NCBI GenBank assembly: GCA_019114985.1 | Contig: DXEM01000039.1 | Location: 33,247 to 97,246, forward strand | Reading direction: 5' to 3' | Source: Candidatus Anaerostipes excrementavium | Lineage (GTDB): Bacteria; Bacillota; Clostridia; Lachnospirales; Lachnospiraceae | Length of the DNA stretch: 64,000 bases | Shown: positions 56,355-64,000 of the stretch, one piece after another | Numbering within the stretch: position 1 is the first letter of the stretch | Layout: each line of letters starts with the position of its first letter | Notes under the pieces: generated by a model | What the model saw: the letters and a program-made list of their open reading frames with translations, nothing else | Told to the model about the DNA's origin: nothing | The model's database searches: none | Program-made: the position numbers and the translations under genes

Positions 56355-58114
56355 GCCCTCTCACCTACTTTCCAATCAACAGACTGGCTGTACTGTCGCC
56401 ACATCCGAGCATATTCTCCATCCATCTTTAACAATTCTTTATGAGAACCCTGTTCTATGATCCTTCCTTCATCCATTACATAAATACAATCCACATTAAC
56501 GATTGTAGATAAGCGGTGAGCGATCATGATTGTTGTCTTATTTTTGGACAATTCCATAATCGCCTTCTGCATCTGCAGTTCATTATCGCTATCTGCATAG
56601 GCTGTCGCCTCATCCAACAGCAGAATCGGAGCATTTTTTAATATTGCCCTTGCCAAGGTCACTCTTTGAGTCTCCCCGCCAGATAAATAAACTCCCTTAC
56701 TTCCAATTTCTGTATCAAGCCCCTGTGAGAACTTCTCTATGATATCCATACATTGAGCCTTTTTCGCAGCTTTCAAGACCTCCTGATCCTCTGCATCAAA
56801 TCCCAACCTTATGTTCTCTCTTAAACTTTTTTTGAGCAAATGATGATCTTGAAAAACGAATGATATCTGATCCATTAACGTATCTTCTTCCAAATCTTTT
56901 ACATTTACTCCTCCAATTCGAATTGCTCCTTTCGTTACATCGTAGAACCTCGGAATTAAGGAAACCAACGTCGATTTCCCGCCTCCGCTTTTCCCAACAA
57001 ACGCAACTGTTGTATTTTCCCTGATTTTCAAACTTACATCACGGATTACTTCTGCAGTGCTTCCTGGATAGGCAAAAGATACATGATCAAACTCGACATC
57101 ATGATTTTTCATGTTCTGGCTTGTTTTCGGATACAAAAAAGATTCCTCTTTTGTGATGCTCTCAATTCTCTCAACCGCGTCTTTCGCAAGCATATTGTTC
57201 TCGCTGGCAAACATCATTTTATTTGCTGTGACCGCCACGATCGGCGTAAAAATCACATAAAACAAGAAATCCGGCATCAAGGCCCTTCCATCGAATCCAT
57301 ACGTCAAAAGCAAAATCATAGTACCGATCAAAAAAGCAAAAATACTATTGATCATTGTGGTAAATAGTGTCATCGGCATCCGCATTTGAATCGTATATCC
57401 AAGAGAAAACTTTTCATACTTTTTAATTGCCTGATAAAAACGTTCAAAAGAATATACCGTTTGCTGAAAGGTCTTTACAACCGGAATTCCACGAATATAT
57501 TCCACTGCCTCATTGCTCATCCTTTCCAGAGCATCCATATAGGCTTTCATGGACTGCTGCAAACCGCTCCCTACCATTTTCATCATATTTAAAAATGCAA
57601 AAAGAAGCGCAGCAAATGCTGCCACCCCAAATCTCCAGTTAAATACGAACAAGCATACAAAAACAACGACAATTGTTGTCATAAGCTGGACGCTGTCCGG
57701 CAGCTGATGAGCCAGATACGTCTCTGTAGAAGCCGCCGATTCGTCAATGATCTTTCGGAGCTTTCCACTGCCCTCTTTTGAAAAATATCCTAAAGGCAAT
57801 GTCACCACATGATGCATTGCCGCTTTTCTCATATTGGAAGCAATCCGAAACGCTGCCAGATGAGAACAAAGCAAAGATACCACATAGATCAAAATGCCGG
57901 CTGCGGCACAAAACAGCGCATACCAGCCATATTTTGCAGCATCAGCCGCCTGAGTAAAATCTGGATACACCTTTAAAACTTCCTCCACCACTTTCCAGAT
58001 CCAAAGAAACGGCATCAATAAAAAAACCGCACTGATCAATGAAAAAAGCAGAGAAAGCATTGTCAGATACTTATGTCTGCCCGCATAGGCAAACAATGAT
58101 TTTAAAACTGACAT
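56351..58114 (-). CDS. ABC transporter, fused membrane/ATPase half (first subunit)
   Basis: 587 residues. Membrane domain of about 320 residues with six spans, starting MSVLKSLFAYAGRHKY, followed by an ATPase domain with Walker A FVGKSGGGKSTLVS, signature LSGGETQRVTLARA and Walker B ILLLDEATAYAD. AAAGGAGGTG precedes ATG 58114, itself immediately after the palindrome. It is the partner of the next gene, and the AraC gene lies just upstream in the same direction. The GETQ signature and FQDHHLLKKS segment resemble the YbtP/siderophore group to my eye; a database search would be needed. Confidence 0.88.
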   Translation of the reverse strand: MSVLKSLFAYAGRHKYLTMLSLLFSLISAVFLLMPFLWIWKVVEEVLKVYPDFTQAADAAKYGWYALFCAAAGILIYVVSLLCSHLAAFRIASNMRKAAMHHVVTLPLGYFSKEGSGKLRKIIDESAASTETYLAHQLPDSVQLMTTIVVVFVCLFVFNWRFGVAAFAALLFAFLNMMKMVGSGLQQSMKAYMDALERMSNEAVEYIRGIPVVKTFQQTVYSFERFYQAIKKYEKFSLGYTIQMRMPMTLFTTMINSIFAFLIGTMILLLTYGFDGRALMPDFLFYVIFTPIVAVTANKMMFASENNMLAKDAVERIESITKEESFLYPKTSQNMKNHDVEFDHVSFAYPGSTAEVIRDVSLKIRENTTVAFVGKSGGGKSTLVSLIPRFYDVTKGAIRIGGVNVKDLEEDTLMDQISFVFQDHHLLKKSLRENIRLGFDAEDQEVLKAAKKAQCMDIIEKFSQGLDTEIGSKGVYLSGGETQRVTLARAILKNAPILLLDEATAYADSDNELQMQKAIMELSKNKTTIMIAHRLSTIVNVDCIYVMDEGRIIEQGSHKELLKMDGEYARMWRQYSQSVDWKVGERA

Positions 58115-58132
58115 AAAACACCTCCTTTTTTG

Positions 58133-58150
58133 AGTTAGTTTATACTAACT
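58133..58150 (-). promoter_or_regulatory. Palindrome AGTTAGT-N4-ACTAACT at the ABC operon start
   Basis: Perfect 7-bp arms with a TTAT spacer. On the minus strand it includes TATAAA, a likely -10, with a weak -35. It resembles DtxR/IdeR-type iron boxes (TTAG...CTAA) and matches the arms of the site upstream of eno. The weak -35 suits an activator such as the adjacent AraC protein. Confidence 0.5.
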
Positions 58151-58196
58151 TCATGACAGAAGTGTACTCCTTTCATCTGCTTTTTTCTACTCCATT

Positions 58197-59153
58197 TTAT
58201 TCAAATGAATCCATTCTCATATGGAATTTTCGATATTGTTTGGGCGTCATTTGAAAATATTTTGCAAAAGCTGCAGCGTATTTACTTGGATTTGAGTATC
58301 CTATCTGATTTGCGATCTCCAAAATGCTCCAATCTGTTTCCAGCAAAAGTCTGGAACTGTATTCCAGCCGATATTCTTTGAACCATCGATAGATCGAAAT
58401 CCCATAAATATCTTTAAATGTTTTCCGCAAAGTGTGAATATTGATATGGTAAGCATCTGCCAATTTCTGAAAATCATGATGCTGTGATCGATGTTCCGAC
58501 AAATATTTCTTGATTTCTTTCACGATTTCTATCTGCTTTCTAGGATAGTAATGATTGCTTGGCCGCAGCATTTTAAAATCTGTATTTAATAGAAACAGCA
58601 ATAGTTCCAATACTTTGATTTTTAAATAATCTAATTTTATTTTTTCTTCAATCTCATACATTTCCAAGAAAATATGCTGAATCTGCTGCGTTGATTTTAA
58701 AACCACCAGGTTATCGCTTAGCATCAGTTTTTGTTCCAGCTCATCTACATCTATGTGGAAATGCGAAAGAATTGGATTCCCCCTGGCCTTTTCCAGATCA
58801 ATCAAAATCTCTACGCCTTCATAGTATCCCAATGGGAAGGAATCGTAAACTCGCTCCAAAGACCATTTGCTCACCGACAAATCTCCCGGAGACAGATAAG
58901 CATAATAACTTTTATGATAGAGTCCCTCATATTTGCCTCGCAGGCAGTGATTAATCTCTATATGTCCTTTATTTCCTTTGCTGTTGGAAGGCGTCTTAAA
59001 ACAATCAAATCGATTGTAAATCACCTGAATGCCGGAATAAACCGTCAAACAATCCATTCTCCCGCTCCCATCCACATCATCTATGTCATACCGAACCTCA
59101 AAAGGATGAATCCTCTCTATTTTTCGTACCAAAACATTGCTGTCCTCTAACAT
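58197..59153 (-). CDS. AraC-family transcriptional regulator
   Basis: 318 residues from ATG 59153, which has GGAAGGAGC 5 bases upstream (the frame runs on to 59219 without such a site). The N-terminal 200 residues are a poorly conserved effector domain (INHCLRGKYEGLYH; SPGDLSVSKWSLE). The C-terminal ~100 residues are a double HTH (LADAYHINIHTLRKTFK and LEIANQIGYSNPSKYAAAFAKYF). It faces the same direction as the ABC genes, 82 bases upstream of them. PchR/YbtA-type AraC regulators activate siderophore uptake with such transporters, so I infer a similar job. Confidence 0.9.
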   Translation of the reverse strand: MLEDSNVLVRKIERIHPFEVRYDIDDVDGSGRMDCLTVYSGIQVIYNRFDCFKTPSNSKGNKGHIEINHCLRGKYEGLYHKSYYAYLSPGDLSVSKWSLERVYDSFPLGYYEGVEILIDLEKARGNPILSHFHIDVDELEQKLMLSDNLVVLKSTQQIQHIFLEMYEIEEKIKLDYLKIKVLELLLFLLNTDFKMLRPSNHYYPRKQIEIVKEIKKYLSEHRSQHHDFQKLADAYHINIHTLRKTFKDIYGISIYRWFKEYRLEYSSRLLLETDWSILEIANQIGYSNPSKYAAAFAKYFQMTPKQYRKFHMRMDSFE

Positions 59154-59249
59154 TTTGCTCCTTCCTCTTATTGCTTTCTCTGTCTCATTCATTGTAACGA
59201 ATCCAAGCGAAAGCTTCAAGGAGCTCCTCTTTATTGATATATTTTATCC

Positions 59250-60083
59250 CTATTTTTCCGGCTGCAGCGGTCCATAAAAATAAGATGCTGTCGCACCGCC
59301 ATCAATCAAAAAATCTGCTCCGGTAATAAATGACCCCTTATCCCCCATAAGCAGTTCTGCGACGTTTGCAACTTCATCGGCCGTTCCCGGACGCCCTGAA
59401 GGGCATTTAGCAAACATATTTTTGTAAAAATCCCCTCTCGGTCCGCGAAATTCGTCGATCGCAAGAGGTGTTACAATGATCCCCGGTGAAATAGAGTTAA
59501 TTCTGGCCCCTCTTCGTCCCCATGCTACAGATTCTGCCATAACCCGTTTTTCATTGCAGCGTTTCGCCATCTGATAAGCGTGAAGCGTATCCTTTATATT
59601 TTCTTCTTGAAGAATCTCTAAATGCAGTAATTCTTCTGTTGGAGTACATGCAAGCTGCTCGTCTTCTTCTGGCGTAAGCGCCGGCATTCTATGGCCGGAT
59701 TGACTGGAAATCGTTACTCCTACACCGCCTTCGTTGATGACTTTTCCTACTTCCTCAAGTAATACAGCCGTGCCATATAGATCCACTTTTAAGATTGTCT
59801 CGATGGACGCCTGACTTGGAGAAACCCCTGCTGCGTTTACAAGCATCGTAATATCTCCGTATTCCTGTGCCTTTGCAATCAATTCCCGAATGGAATCTCT
59901 GGAGGAAAGATCCATATTCATCCCATAGGGATCAAATCCTGCTTCTTCCATAATTTTTGCTGCTGCCTGCGCATTCTCTGTTTTTTTATCTCCGATTACG
60001 ATTTTCTTTCCATATCCCATGCGCCGAGCGATTGCCATACCGATTTGACCTGCTCCGGTCAAAATCATAACTTCCTTTCTCAT
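59250..60083 (-). CDS. SDR-family oxidoreductase
   Basis: 277 residues from ATG 60083, which follows GAGGTG; a longer frame to 60194 has no support. Nucleotide motif ILTGAGQIGMAIARRMG is an atypical SDR glycine pattern, followed by VNAAGVSPS, SSQSGHRMP (catalytic Ser), YQMAKRCNEK (YxxxK) and ARINSISPGIIVTPL. The substrate is unknown. A larger-than-usual insert lies at about 140-170. It is downstream of the LysR gene and its terminator, upstream of the AraC gene. Confidence 0.87.
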   Translation of the reverse strand: MRKEVMILTGAGQIGMAIARRMGYGKKIVIGDKKTENAQAAAKIMEEAGFDPYGMNMDLSSRDSIRELIAKAQEYGDITMLVNAAGVSPSQASIETILKVDLYGTAVLLEEVGKVINEGGVGVTISSQSGHRMPALTPEEDEQLACTPTEELLHLEILQEENIKDTLHAYQMAKRCNEKRVMAESVAWGRRGARINSISPGIIVTPLAIDEFRGPRGDFYKNMFAKCPSGRPGTADEVANVAELLMGDKGSFITGADFLIDGGATASYFYGPLQPEK

Positions 60084-60192
60084 AAACAAACACCTCTTTC
60101 TTTGTATTACTTTCATTGTAATCTTTTTGAGAAAAACAGCAATCGCGATTTCAAATGGGCTCCATAAGTAAAACTTATCTGAAATTATTCCC

Positions 60193-60247
60193 ATAAAAAA
60201 CCGATCTCCAATCGTTAGTTTTTAGGTCTAACTTTTGGAGATCGGTT
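60193..60247 (-). terminator. Terminator after the LysR gene
   Basis: Perfect 13-bp stem AACCGATCTCCAA (60199-60211) / TTGGAGATCGGTT (60235-60247), followed by TTTTTTATG on the minus strand. Strong intrinsic terminator. Confidence 0.85.
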
Positions 60248-60295
60248 CATTACTGAATTCCTTTTTTATTTTATAAAAGCTCCGCTCCTGCCGAT

Positions 60296-61186
60296 TCAAT
60301 TCTTCTGAAGAAGTTCTTTTAATATATGGGCAAACTCTTCTATATATCGGTTAGTCTGTTCTTTCCGCCAGAAAGCACAGTAATTTCTCCGAAGTTCTTT
60401 TCTGTTCTGCACTATAAGCAGCCTTTTGACCGATTCCCTAGGCGGCGGTAACGTTCCTACACTCTCGATAAGAAGAAATCCTCGATTTCCAGCCACCATC
60501 AAACGTCCTTCTTCCAGACTTTCCGCAAACAAAAATCTTCCGCTAAATCCTATCGTATTTTGAAAATATTCCTGTTCCGTATGTCTTTGCTCTTTTGATG
60601 ATATTAAAATACAAGGGGTTCTTTTCAAACTTTCTATTTCTACAAAATCACCGCTGCTTAGAGGATTCCTCGTGGAAATCTCTGCATAACAAGCGCAATA
60701 CGCCAACGAATCATTCACATATTGGTCGGAAAAAGCTCTCCTCTGATCACTTACAATCAAATCCACTTTTCCAAAACGCAGCAAATCATACAGTTCTTCA
60801 TGTGTTCCATTCAAAATACGAATCCCTACTTCCGGATATAGCTGCGAAAAAGCTGCCACAGCCTGATGAAGCTCCTGTCCGCTGTAACATCGCAGGTATC
60901 CAATGCGCAGCTCTGTTTCGTCTGCCTGACCAATCCGAACCGTCTCGCGGCAAAGCTCACCAACTTCATCCAGCAGTCCCTTGCTCTGGCTGTAAAAATA
61001 TTCTCCTGCCGGTGTAAGAAAAAACTTTCGATTTTCTCTATGGATCAACTCGACTCCCAATTCTTTTTCCAGAGACCGAATCTGCTGAGAAATTGCCGAC
61101 TGAGAGATATAGCATTGCTCTGCTGCTTCTGTAAAACTTCCACAATCTGCCACAGCAATAAAATATTTCATCTGCCGAAACAGCAA
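60296..61186 (-). CDS. LysR-family transcriptional regulator
   Basis: 296 residues. I take the start as TTG 61186 (reading MLFRQMKYFIAV) because AAGGTGATTC lies directly upstream and LysR proteins usually begin there; longer ATG frames lack a site. The N-terminal winged helix is EAAEQCYISQSAISQQIRSLE, split as EAAEQCYISQSA and ISQQIRSLEKELG. The remaining ~200 residues are the substrate-binding fold (LRIGYLRCYSGQEL). It probably regulates the flavodoxin-type genes just upstream, or the neighbouring SDR. The inducer is unknown. Confidence 0.9.
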   Translation of the reverse strand: MLFRQMKYFIAVADCGSFTEAAEQCYISQSAISQQIRSLEKELGVELIHRENRKFFLTPAGEYFYSQSKGLLDEVGELCRETVRIGQADETELRIGYLRCYSGQELHQAVAAFSQLYPEVGIRILNGTHEELYDLLRFGKVDLIVSDQRRAFSDQYVNDSLAYCACYAEISTRNPLSSGDFVEIESLKRTPCILISSKEQRHTEQEYFQNTIGFSGRFLFAESLEEGRLMVAGNRGFLLIESVGTLPPPRESVKRLLIVQNRKELRRNYCAFWRKEQTNRYIEEFAHILKELLQKN

Positions 61187-61209
61187 AGAATCACCTTCCT
61201 TTCTTTTTC

Positions 61210-61749
61210 CTATCCTCTGCACCGTTTTCCTAACTCATATGCTAACTCCGGAAAACCGCTGTTCCTTGTCATAGACGGAGTTCCGCATCCTTTTCCTAAC
61301 ACCATTCCCTGGTCATCAAAATCCAGATACCTCACCAACGTTTTATAATGGCTTTCCAATGCGTCAAAAGTCCAATGATCGCTGTTCCAAGCAACCGCTA
61401 ATAAAGCAGACTTCATATGTTTTCTCGTGATACTGCTGTTATAAGCGCAAAAACGGTCAATAACCGTTTTTAACTGTGCTGACATTCCATAATAGTAAAG
61501 CGGAGTCGCAAAAACAATCATATCCGCATTAAGAATCGCCTCCTGGATTTTTTGGTTATCATCTTTTTGCACGCAAGGACCTTCATAACCGCAGGACACA
61601 CATCCTGTACATGGATGAATCTCAAAATCTGTCAAATCAAATCTTTGGACCTGATGCCCTGCTTCCCTTGCTCCCTGCAAAAAAGCTTCCGATAAAATAT
61701 TCGTAGATCCTTTTTTATTAGGACTTCCTTGTAAAAGAATAATATTCAT
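61210..61749 (-). CDS. Flavodoxin-fold NAD(P)H-dependent oxidoreductase
   Basis: FMN reductase family protein (PF03358 type) of 179 residues from ATG 61749, preceded by GGAGGTGTC. The FMN phosphate loop is LLQGSPNKKGSTN, a Cys pair CTGCVSCGYEGPC lies at about 50-62, and TPLYYYGMSAQLKT is the flavin-contacting loop. The two-Cys cluster is typical of the iron-sulfur flavoprotein/isf-like group in anaerobes. Seventeen bases separate it from the flavodoxin-lipoprotein gene upstream. Likely a redox enzyme; substrate unknown. Confidence 0.9.
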   Translation of the reverse strand: MNIILLQGSPNKKGSTNILSEAFLQGAREAGHQVQRFDLTDFEIHPCTGCVSCGYEGPCVQKDDNQKIQEAILNADMIVFATPLYYYGMSAQLKTVIDRFCAYNSSITRKHMKSALLAVAWNSDHWTFDALESHYKTLVRYLDFDDQGMVLGKGCGTPSMTRNSGFPELAYELGKRCRG

Positions 61750-61765
61750 ACGACACCTCCATGTT

Positions 61766-62464
61766 CTATTTCCCATATCCTGTTTCAGAAACCCAGTCTT
61801 TGATCTCTCCTTCGGAAGAACCGGCATCTTCCTCGTAGCAATCAAAAACATCCTCTGAAATTTCCGCATCCGGAAGAGCTTCTGTAATAATATTTACACT
61901 GTCAGCAAGCCCGCCTGTTCCATGAGAACAGAACAAATAAACCTGTTTCCCGGAAAGGTCATTTTCTTCCAGAAAAGAAAGCAAAGGCATCGGGACTCCA
62001 TACCACCAGTTCGGGAACCCAAGGAAAACCACATCATATTCGTCAAGATTTTCTACGCGGTCTTCTAATGCAGGCCTGGCATCTTTTCCCCGTTCCTCAT
62101 TGGCTCGTTCCAGACAATCATCCCAATTGCCCGGATAAGGATCTTTTACACGGATTGAAAATAAATCTCCCTCCGTCTCTTCCTGTACCCATCCCGCTAA
62201 TTCCTGCACATTTCCAGGAGAGGTGACACTAGGTGAAGTCACTGCATCTACATCTTCATCCGGCTTCACATTGTCCGCCCAAGAAAAATACGCCACAAGC
62301 ACTTTGCCATTCCCCTGTCTGTCAGCTGAAGTTTTTGAATCATTCTTTTTTTGAGCCGTACTTTTTGAAGAACTCGTCTGCTCTTTTCTTTCCTCTGAAT
62401 TTCTGCATCCTGCAATCGAACATACAAGAATCAGGCTAAGAAAAACGATAAAAACTCTTCTCAA
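61766..62464 (-). CDS. Flavodoxin-domain lipoprotein
   Basis: Starts at TTG 62464 after GGAGG (232 residues). The N-terminal 20 residues are a lipoprotein signal with a lipobox SIAGC, then a Ser/Lys/Asp-rich linker (about 24-50), then a flavodoxin domain with VLVAYFSWADN (phosphate loop slightly altered) and FLGFPNWWYGVPMPLLSF. The domain should bind FMN outside the cell membrane. Its neighbour encodes a cytoplasmic flavodoxin-fold oxidoreductase. A role as a surface-exposed electron carrier or quinone reductase is inferred. Confidence 0.88.
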   Translation of the reverse strand: MRRVFIVFLSLILVCSIAGCRNSEERKEQTSSSKSTAQKKNDSKTSADRQGNGKVLVAYFSWADNVKPDEDVDAVTSPSVTSPGNVQELAGWVQEETEGDLFSIRVKDPYPGNWDDCLERANEERGKDARPALEDRVENLDEYDVVFLGFPNWWYGVPMPLLSFLEENDLSGKQVYLFCSHGTGGLADSVNIITEALPDAEISEDVFDCYEEDAGSSEGEIKDWVSETGYGK

Positions 62465-62533
62465 ATGATACCTCCTTACGTCCAAAATCCTTATGATACC
62501 AAAAGAACTTTCACGCGCTCGTTCCTTGATTTC

Positions 62534-62562
62534 ATTATAAAAAATGATTTCTTTCCTGTCTA
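62534..62562 (-). promoter_or_regulatory. Promoter of the flavodoxin-lipoprotein unit
   Basis: TAGACA (62557-62562) and TATAAT (62534-62539), 17 bases apart on the minus strand, about 70 bases before the TTG start. Confidence 0.65.
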
Positions 62563-62646
62563 ATACTTAAATATCATGACTTTCTATTCATTTTAAGAAT
62601 ATATGATTTTTTTCAATTTGAACTCATTTTTACAAACAACATAAAC

Positions 62647-62652
62647 TATAAT
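62647..62652 (+). promoter_or_regulatory. -10 element upstream of the superoxide dismutase gene
   Basis: TATAAT on the plus strand, 95 bases before the start codon. No good -35 is seen, so it may depend on an activator or be wrong. The 62465-62740 interval otherwise holds no gene. Confidence 0.35.
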
Positions 62653-62740
62653 GATAAAAAAGCACTGAATACTAAAAATGAAAGTCTGGATATTTCCAGG
62701 CTCTCAAATTTTCATCTTATCATTTATTAAGGAGATCTCC

Positions 62741-63385
62741 ATGAACGACTACTATCCATTTATCAACACGCCTCTTCCTTACGCTTATGACGCATTGGAA
62801 CCGTATATCGACCAAAAAACAATGTATCTTCATCATGATTGTCATCTGCAAACTTATATTGACAATCTCAACGCAATTTTAAAAGAACATCCAGATCTGC
62901 AGACATGGAGTTTAAAAGAGTTTTTATATCGATGGCCGGACCTTCCTCCCTCTCTGCAGATACCAATCCGTAATCAAGCCGGCGGTGTTTTCAATCATCG
63001 GTTCTTTTTTGAAGAAATGGCTCCCCCAGAAGAATCTTACATTGACCTGGACATTGTAAAAGAAATCGAAAAAAACTTTACAGATCTTAATGATTTTTTA
63101 GATCAATTACGACAAGCTGCCTTATCTGTTTTTGGATCCGGATACGCATGGGTGGTGGTTGAACAAGGGAAGCTCAAAATCACAACGACCGCAAATCAGA
63201 ATACTCCGATTGATGAAAATATGACTCCAATTCTGAATCTTGACGTGTGGGAGCATGCTTATTATCTGAAACATTATAATCTTCGCAGCCCTTACTTTGA
63301 TGACTGGCTCCATGTCATACGGTGGGATATTCTCAAACAACGATTTCATGAAGCAATGTCTTCCAAAACAGAAAGTTCTTCATAA
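62741..63385 (+). CDS. Fe/Mn superoxide dismutase
   Basis: 214 residues from ATG 62741 with AAGGAG 7 bases upstream. Both domains and all four metal ligands are present: His31 in YLHHDCHLQTY, His86 in GGVFNHRFF, Asp168 and His172 in LDVWEHAYYL. Gly at position 82 with Gln in ANQNTP (about 153) matches the manganese type pattern, not the iron type, though metal choice is not proven. FGSGYAWVVV is normal. An oxygen defence enzyme fits an anaerobe living near mucosa. No signal peptide. Confidence 0.9.
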   Translation: MNDYYPFINTPLPYAYDALEPYIDQKTMYLHHDCHLQTYIDNLNAILKEHPDLQTWSLKEFLYRWPDLPPSLQIPIRNQAGGVFNHRFFFEEMAPPEESYIDLDIVKEIEKNFTDLNDFLDQLRQAALSVFGSGYAWVVVEQGKLKITTTANQNTPIDENMTPILNLDVWEHAYYLKHYNLRSPYFDDWLHVIRWDILKQRFHEAMSSKTESSS

Positions 63386-63397
63386 CTAGTTTTGGTC

Positions 63398-63431
63398 AAA
63401 ATTCCATAGGAGAAATCGTTTCCTATGGAAT
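63398..63431. repeat. Hairpin after the superoxide dismutase gene
   Basis: ATTCCATAGGA (63401-63411) and TCCTATGGAAT (63421-63431) form a perfect 11-bp stem. No T-tract follows on the plus strand; a short TTTTG follows on the minus strand. Possible transcription end or RNA-stability element. Confidence 0.45.
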
Positions 63432-63620
63432 CAGAAGGTGGACAAGTTCCAAACCTATAAACATAGCATAAATCGCTATCAATCATGCCATTCTTTTATA
63501 TCACCCATTGTCTGTTTTTCGTTTTCCGATTATAATAAAACTATACTATAAAAACATCGGATATTTATCTTATCCCAAATCCAGAAAAAAATTTAACAAC
63601 AAAAGAAAAGGAGAAGAATC

Positions 63621-64000
63621 ATGAGGCAAAGTAATTCACAAAAAAATAGCATTGGTTGTCTAGGCTTTATTGGGATTATTATTCTAATATATCTGGGACT
63701 TTCTTTATATTCCATATGTTGGATTCCAGCAATATTTGTCTTAATCTATTGCTTTTTCTCAAAAAAATATCGTCCATATCGGGTTAGAAATTCCATTATT
63801 TGCGGTATTATAATCATAACTTCTGTCGCTGTATATACTTGGCTGAATGCTCCAAATGAATTAAACAGTATATCTGTTGATTGGGGCAAAACAGAATTTT
63901 ACATAGGAGAAGAAACTGAAATAAAAGTAGATCCACATCCATCTGATGCAGAAATAAATAAACTTGAATTATCCCAAAATGATATTGCCTCTCTTAAATA
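63621..64000 (+). CDS. Membrane protein with Ig-like (Big_2-type) domain start, cut by window
   Basis: An open frame from ATG 63621, 7 bases after AAAGGAG, still open at base 64000 (about 126 residues visible). The first ~80 residues have two or three hydrophobic segments (GFIGIIILIYLGLSLYS; CGIIIITSVAVYTWL). From about residue 90, ISVDWGKTEFYIGEETEIKV and NKLELSQNDIASL look like the beginning of a bacterial Ig-like domain. Function unknown, possibly a surface protein. AT-rich compared with neighbours. Confidence 0.7.
   Translation, partial: MRQSNSQKNSIGCLGFIGIIILIYLGLSLYSICWIPAIFVLIYCFFSKKYRPYRVRNSIICGIIIITSVAVYTWLNAPNELNSISVDWGKTEFYIGEETEIKVDPHPSDAEINKLELSQNDIASLK

Overview
The window is a 64 kb chromosomal segment of a low-GC, spore-forming Firmicute, most likely a gut-type clostridium of the Lachnospiraceae. 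The pointers are spoIVA and a SleB-type cell-wall hydrolase with look-alike sigma-E promoters, a T-box controlled transporter, meso-diaminopimelate wall synthesis (dapF plus a MurE with the DNPR motif), a class A RNase P RNA, and gene neighbourhoods typical of Clostridia (der-plsY-gpsA; rimM-trmD; rplS-lepB-rbgA-rnhB; dnaG-rpoD-trmK-nif3). Nearly everything is on the minus strand. The plus-strand exceptions are the kinase/regulator/ABC cassette at 45-49 kb and the two genes at the right edge. The species assignment is an inference from gene content only.

Layout. 1-2.8 kb: a three-gene ABC transporter of the TrpXYZ type behind a T-box leader whose specifier reads UGG (Trp). 2.8-3.5 kb: cell-wall hydrolase. 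3.6-7.2 kb: amino-sugar catabolism operon nanE-rpiR-nagB-nagA with a TGAAA/TTTCA operator. 7.3-7.65 kb: rnpB. 7.7-16.5 kb: a long macromolecular-synthesis operon (uppP, a sigma-like protein without region 4, dgt, dnaG, rpoD, trmK, nif3-like, nucleoside kinase). 16.5-18.4 kb: yicC-gmk-rpoZ. 18.4-24.3 kb: relQ-type alarmone synthetase, RNA-modification enzymes, HAD, SDR and recU. 24.4-27.1 kb: fabH and spoIVA. 27.1-29.6 kb: an AT-rich accessory island with a decapitated SorC-type regulator, an insertion-element-like end and an AbiE-like nucleotidyltransferase/HTH pair with a 13-bp palindrome. 29.7-34.5 kb: dapF-murE-glpK-aroE. 34.6-38.9 kb: der-plsY-gpsA-aspartate aminotransferase. 39-45 kb: translation, ribosome assembly and secretion genes up to rimM. 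45.2-49 kb: AgrC-like kinase, LytTR regulator (with an 11-C homopolymer in its linker) and an ABC efflux pair. 49-53 kb: small accessory genes (acetyltransferases, unknown membrane and Cys-rich proteins, a GOLPH3-like protein, an arginase-like protein). 53.1-54.4 kb: eno. 54.6-64 kb: a heterodimeric ABC transporter with an AraC regulator, SDR, LysR, two flavodoxin-fold proteins, an Fe/Mn superoxide dismutase and an incomplete surface protein.

The most interesting points are: (i) an identical GTTAGT-N4-ACTAAC palindrome over the probable -10 regions of both eno and the ABC/AraC operon, which looks like a metal-repressor box; (ii) the poly-C tract that could switch the LytTR regulator off; (iii) the self-contained AbiE-like pair with its own operator in a disrupted locus; and (iv) a paralogous sigma-like protein in the dnaG-rpoD operon that keeps core-binding sequence but lacks promoter-recognition region 4. 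No CRISPR array, tRNA, rRNA or intact transposase was seen.
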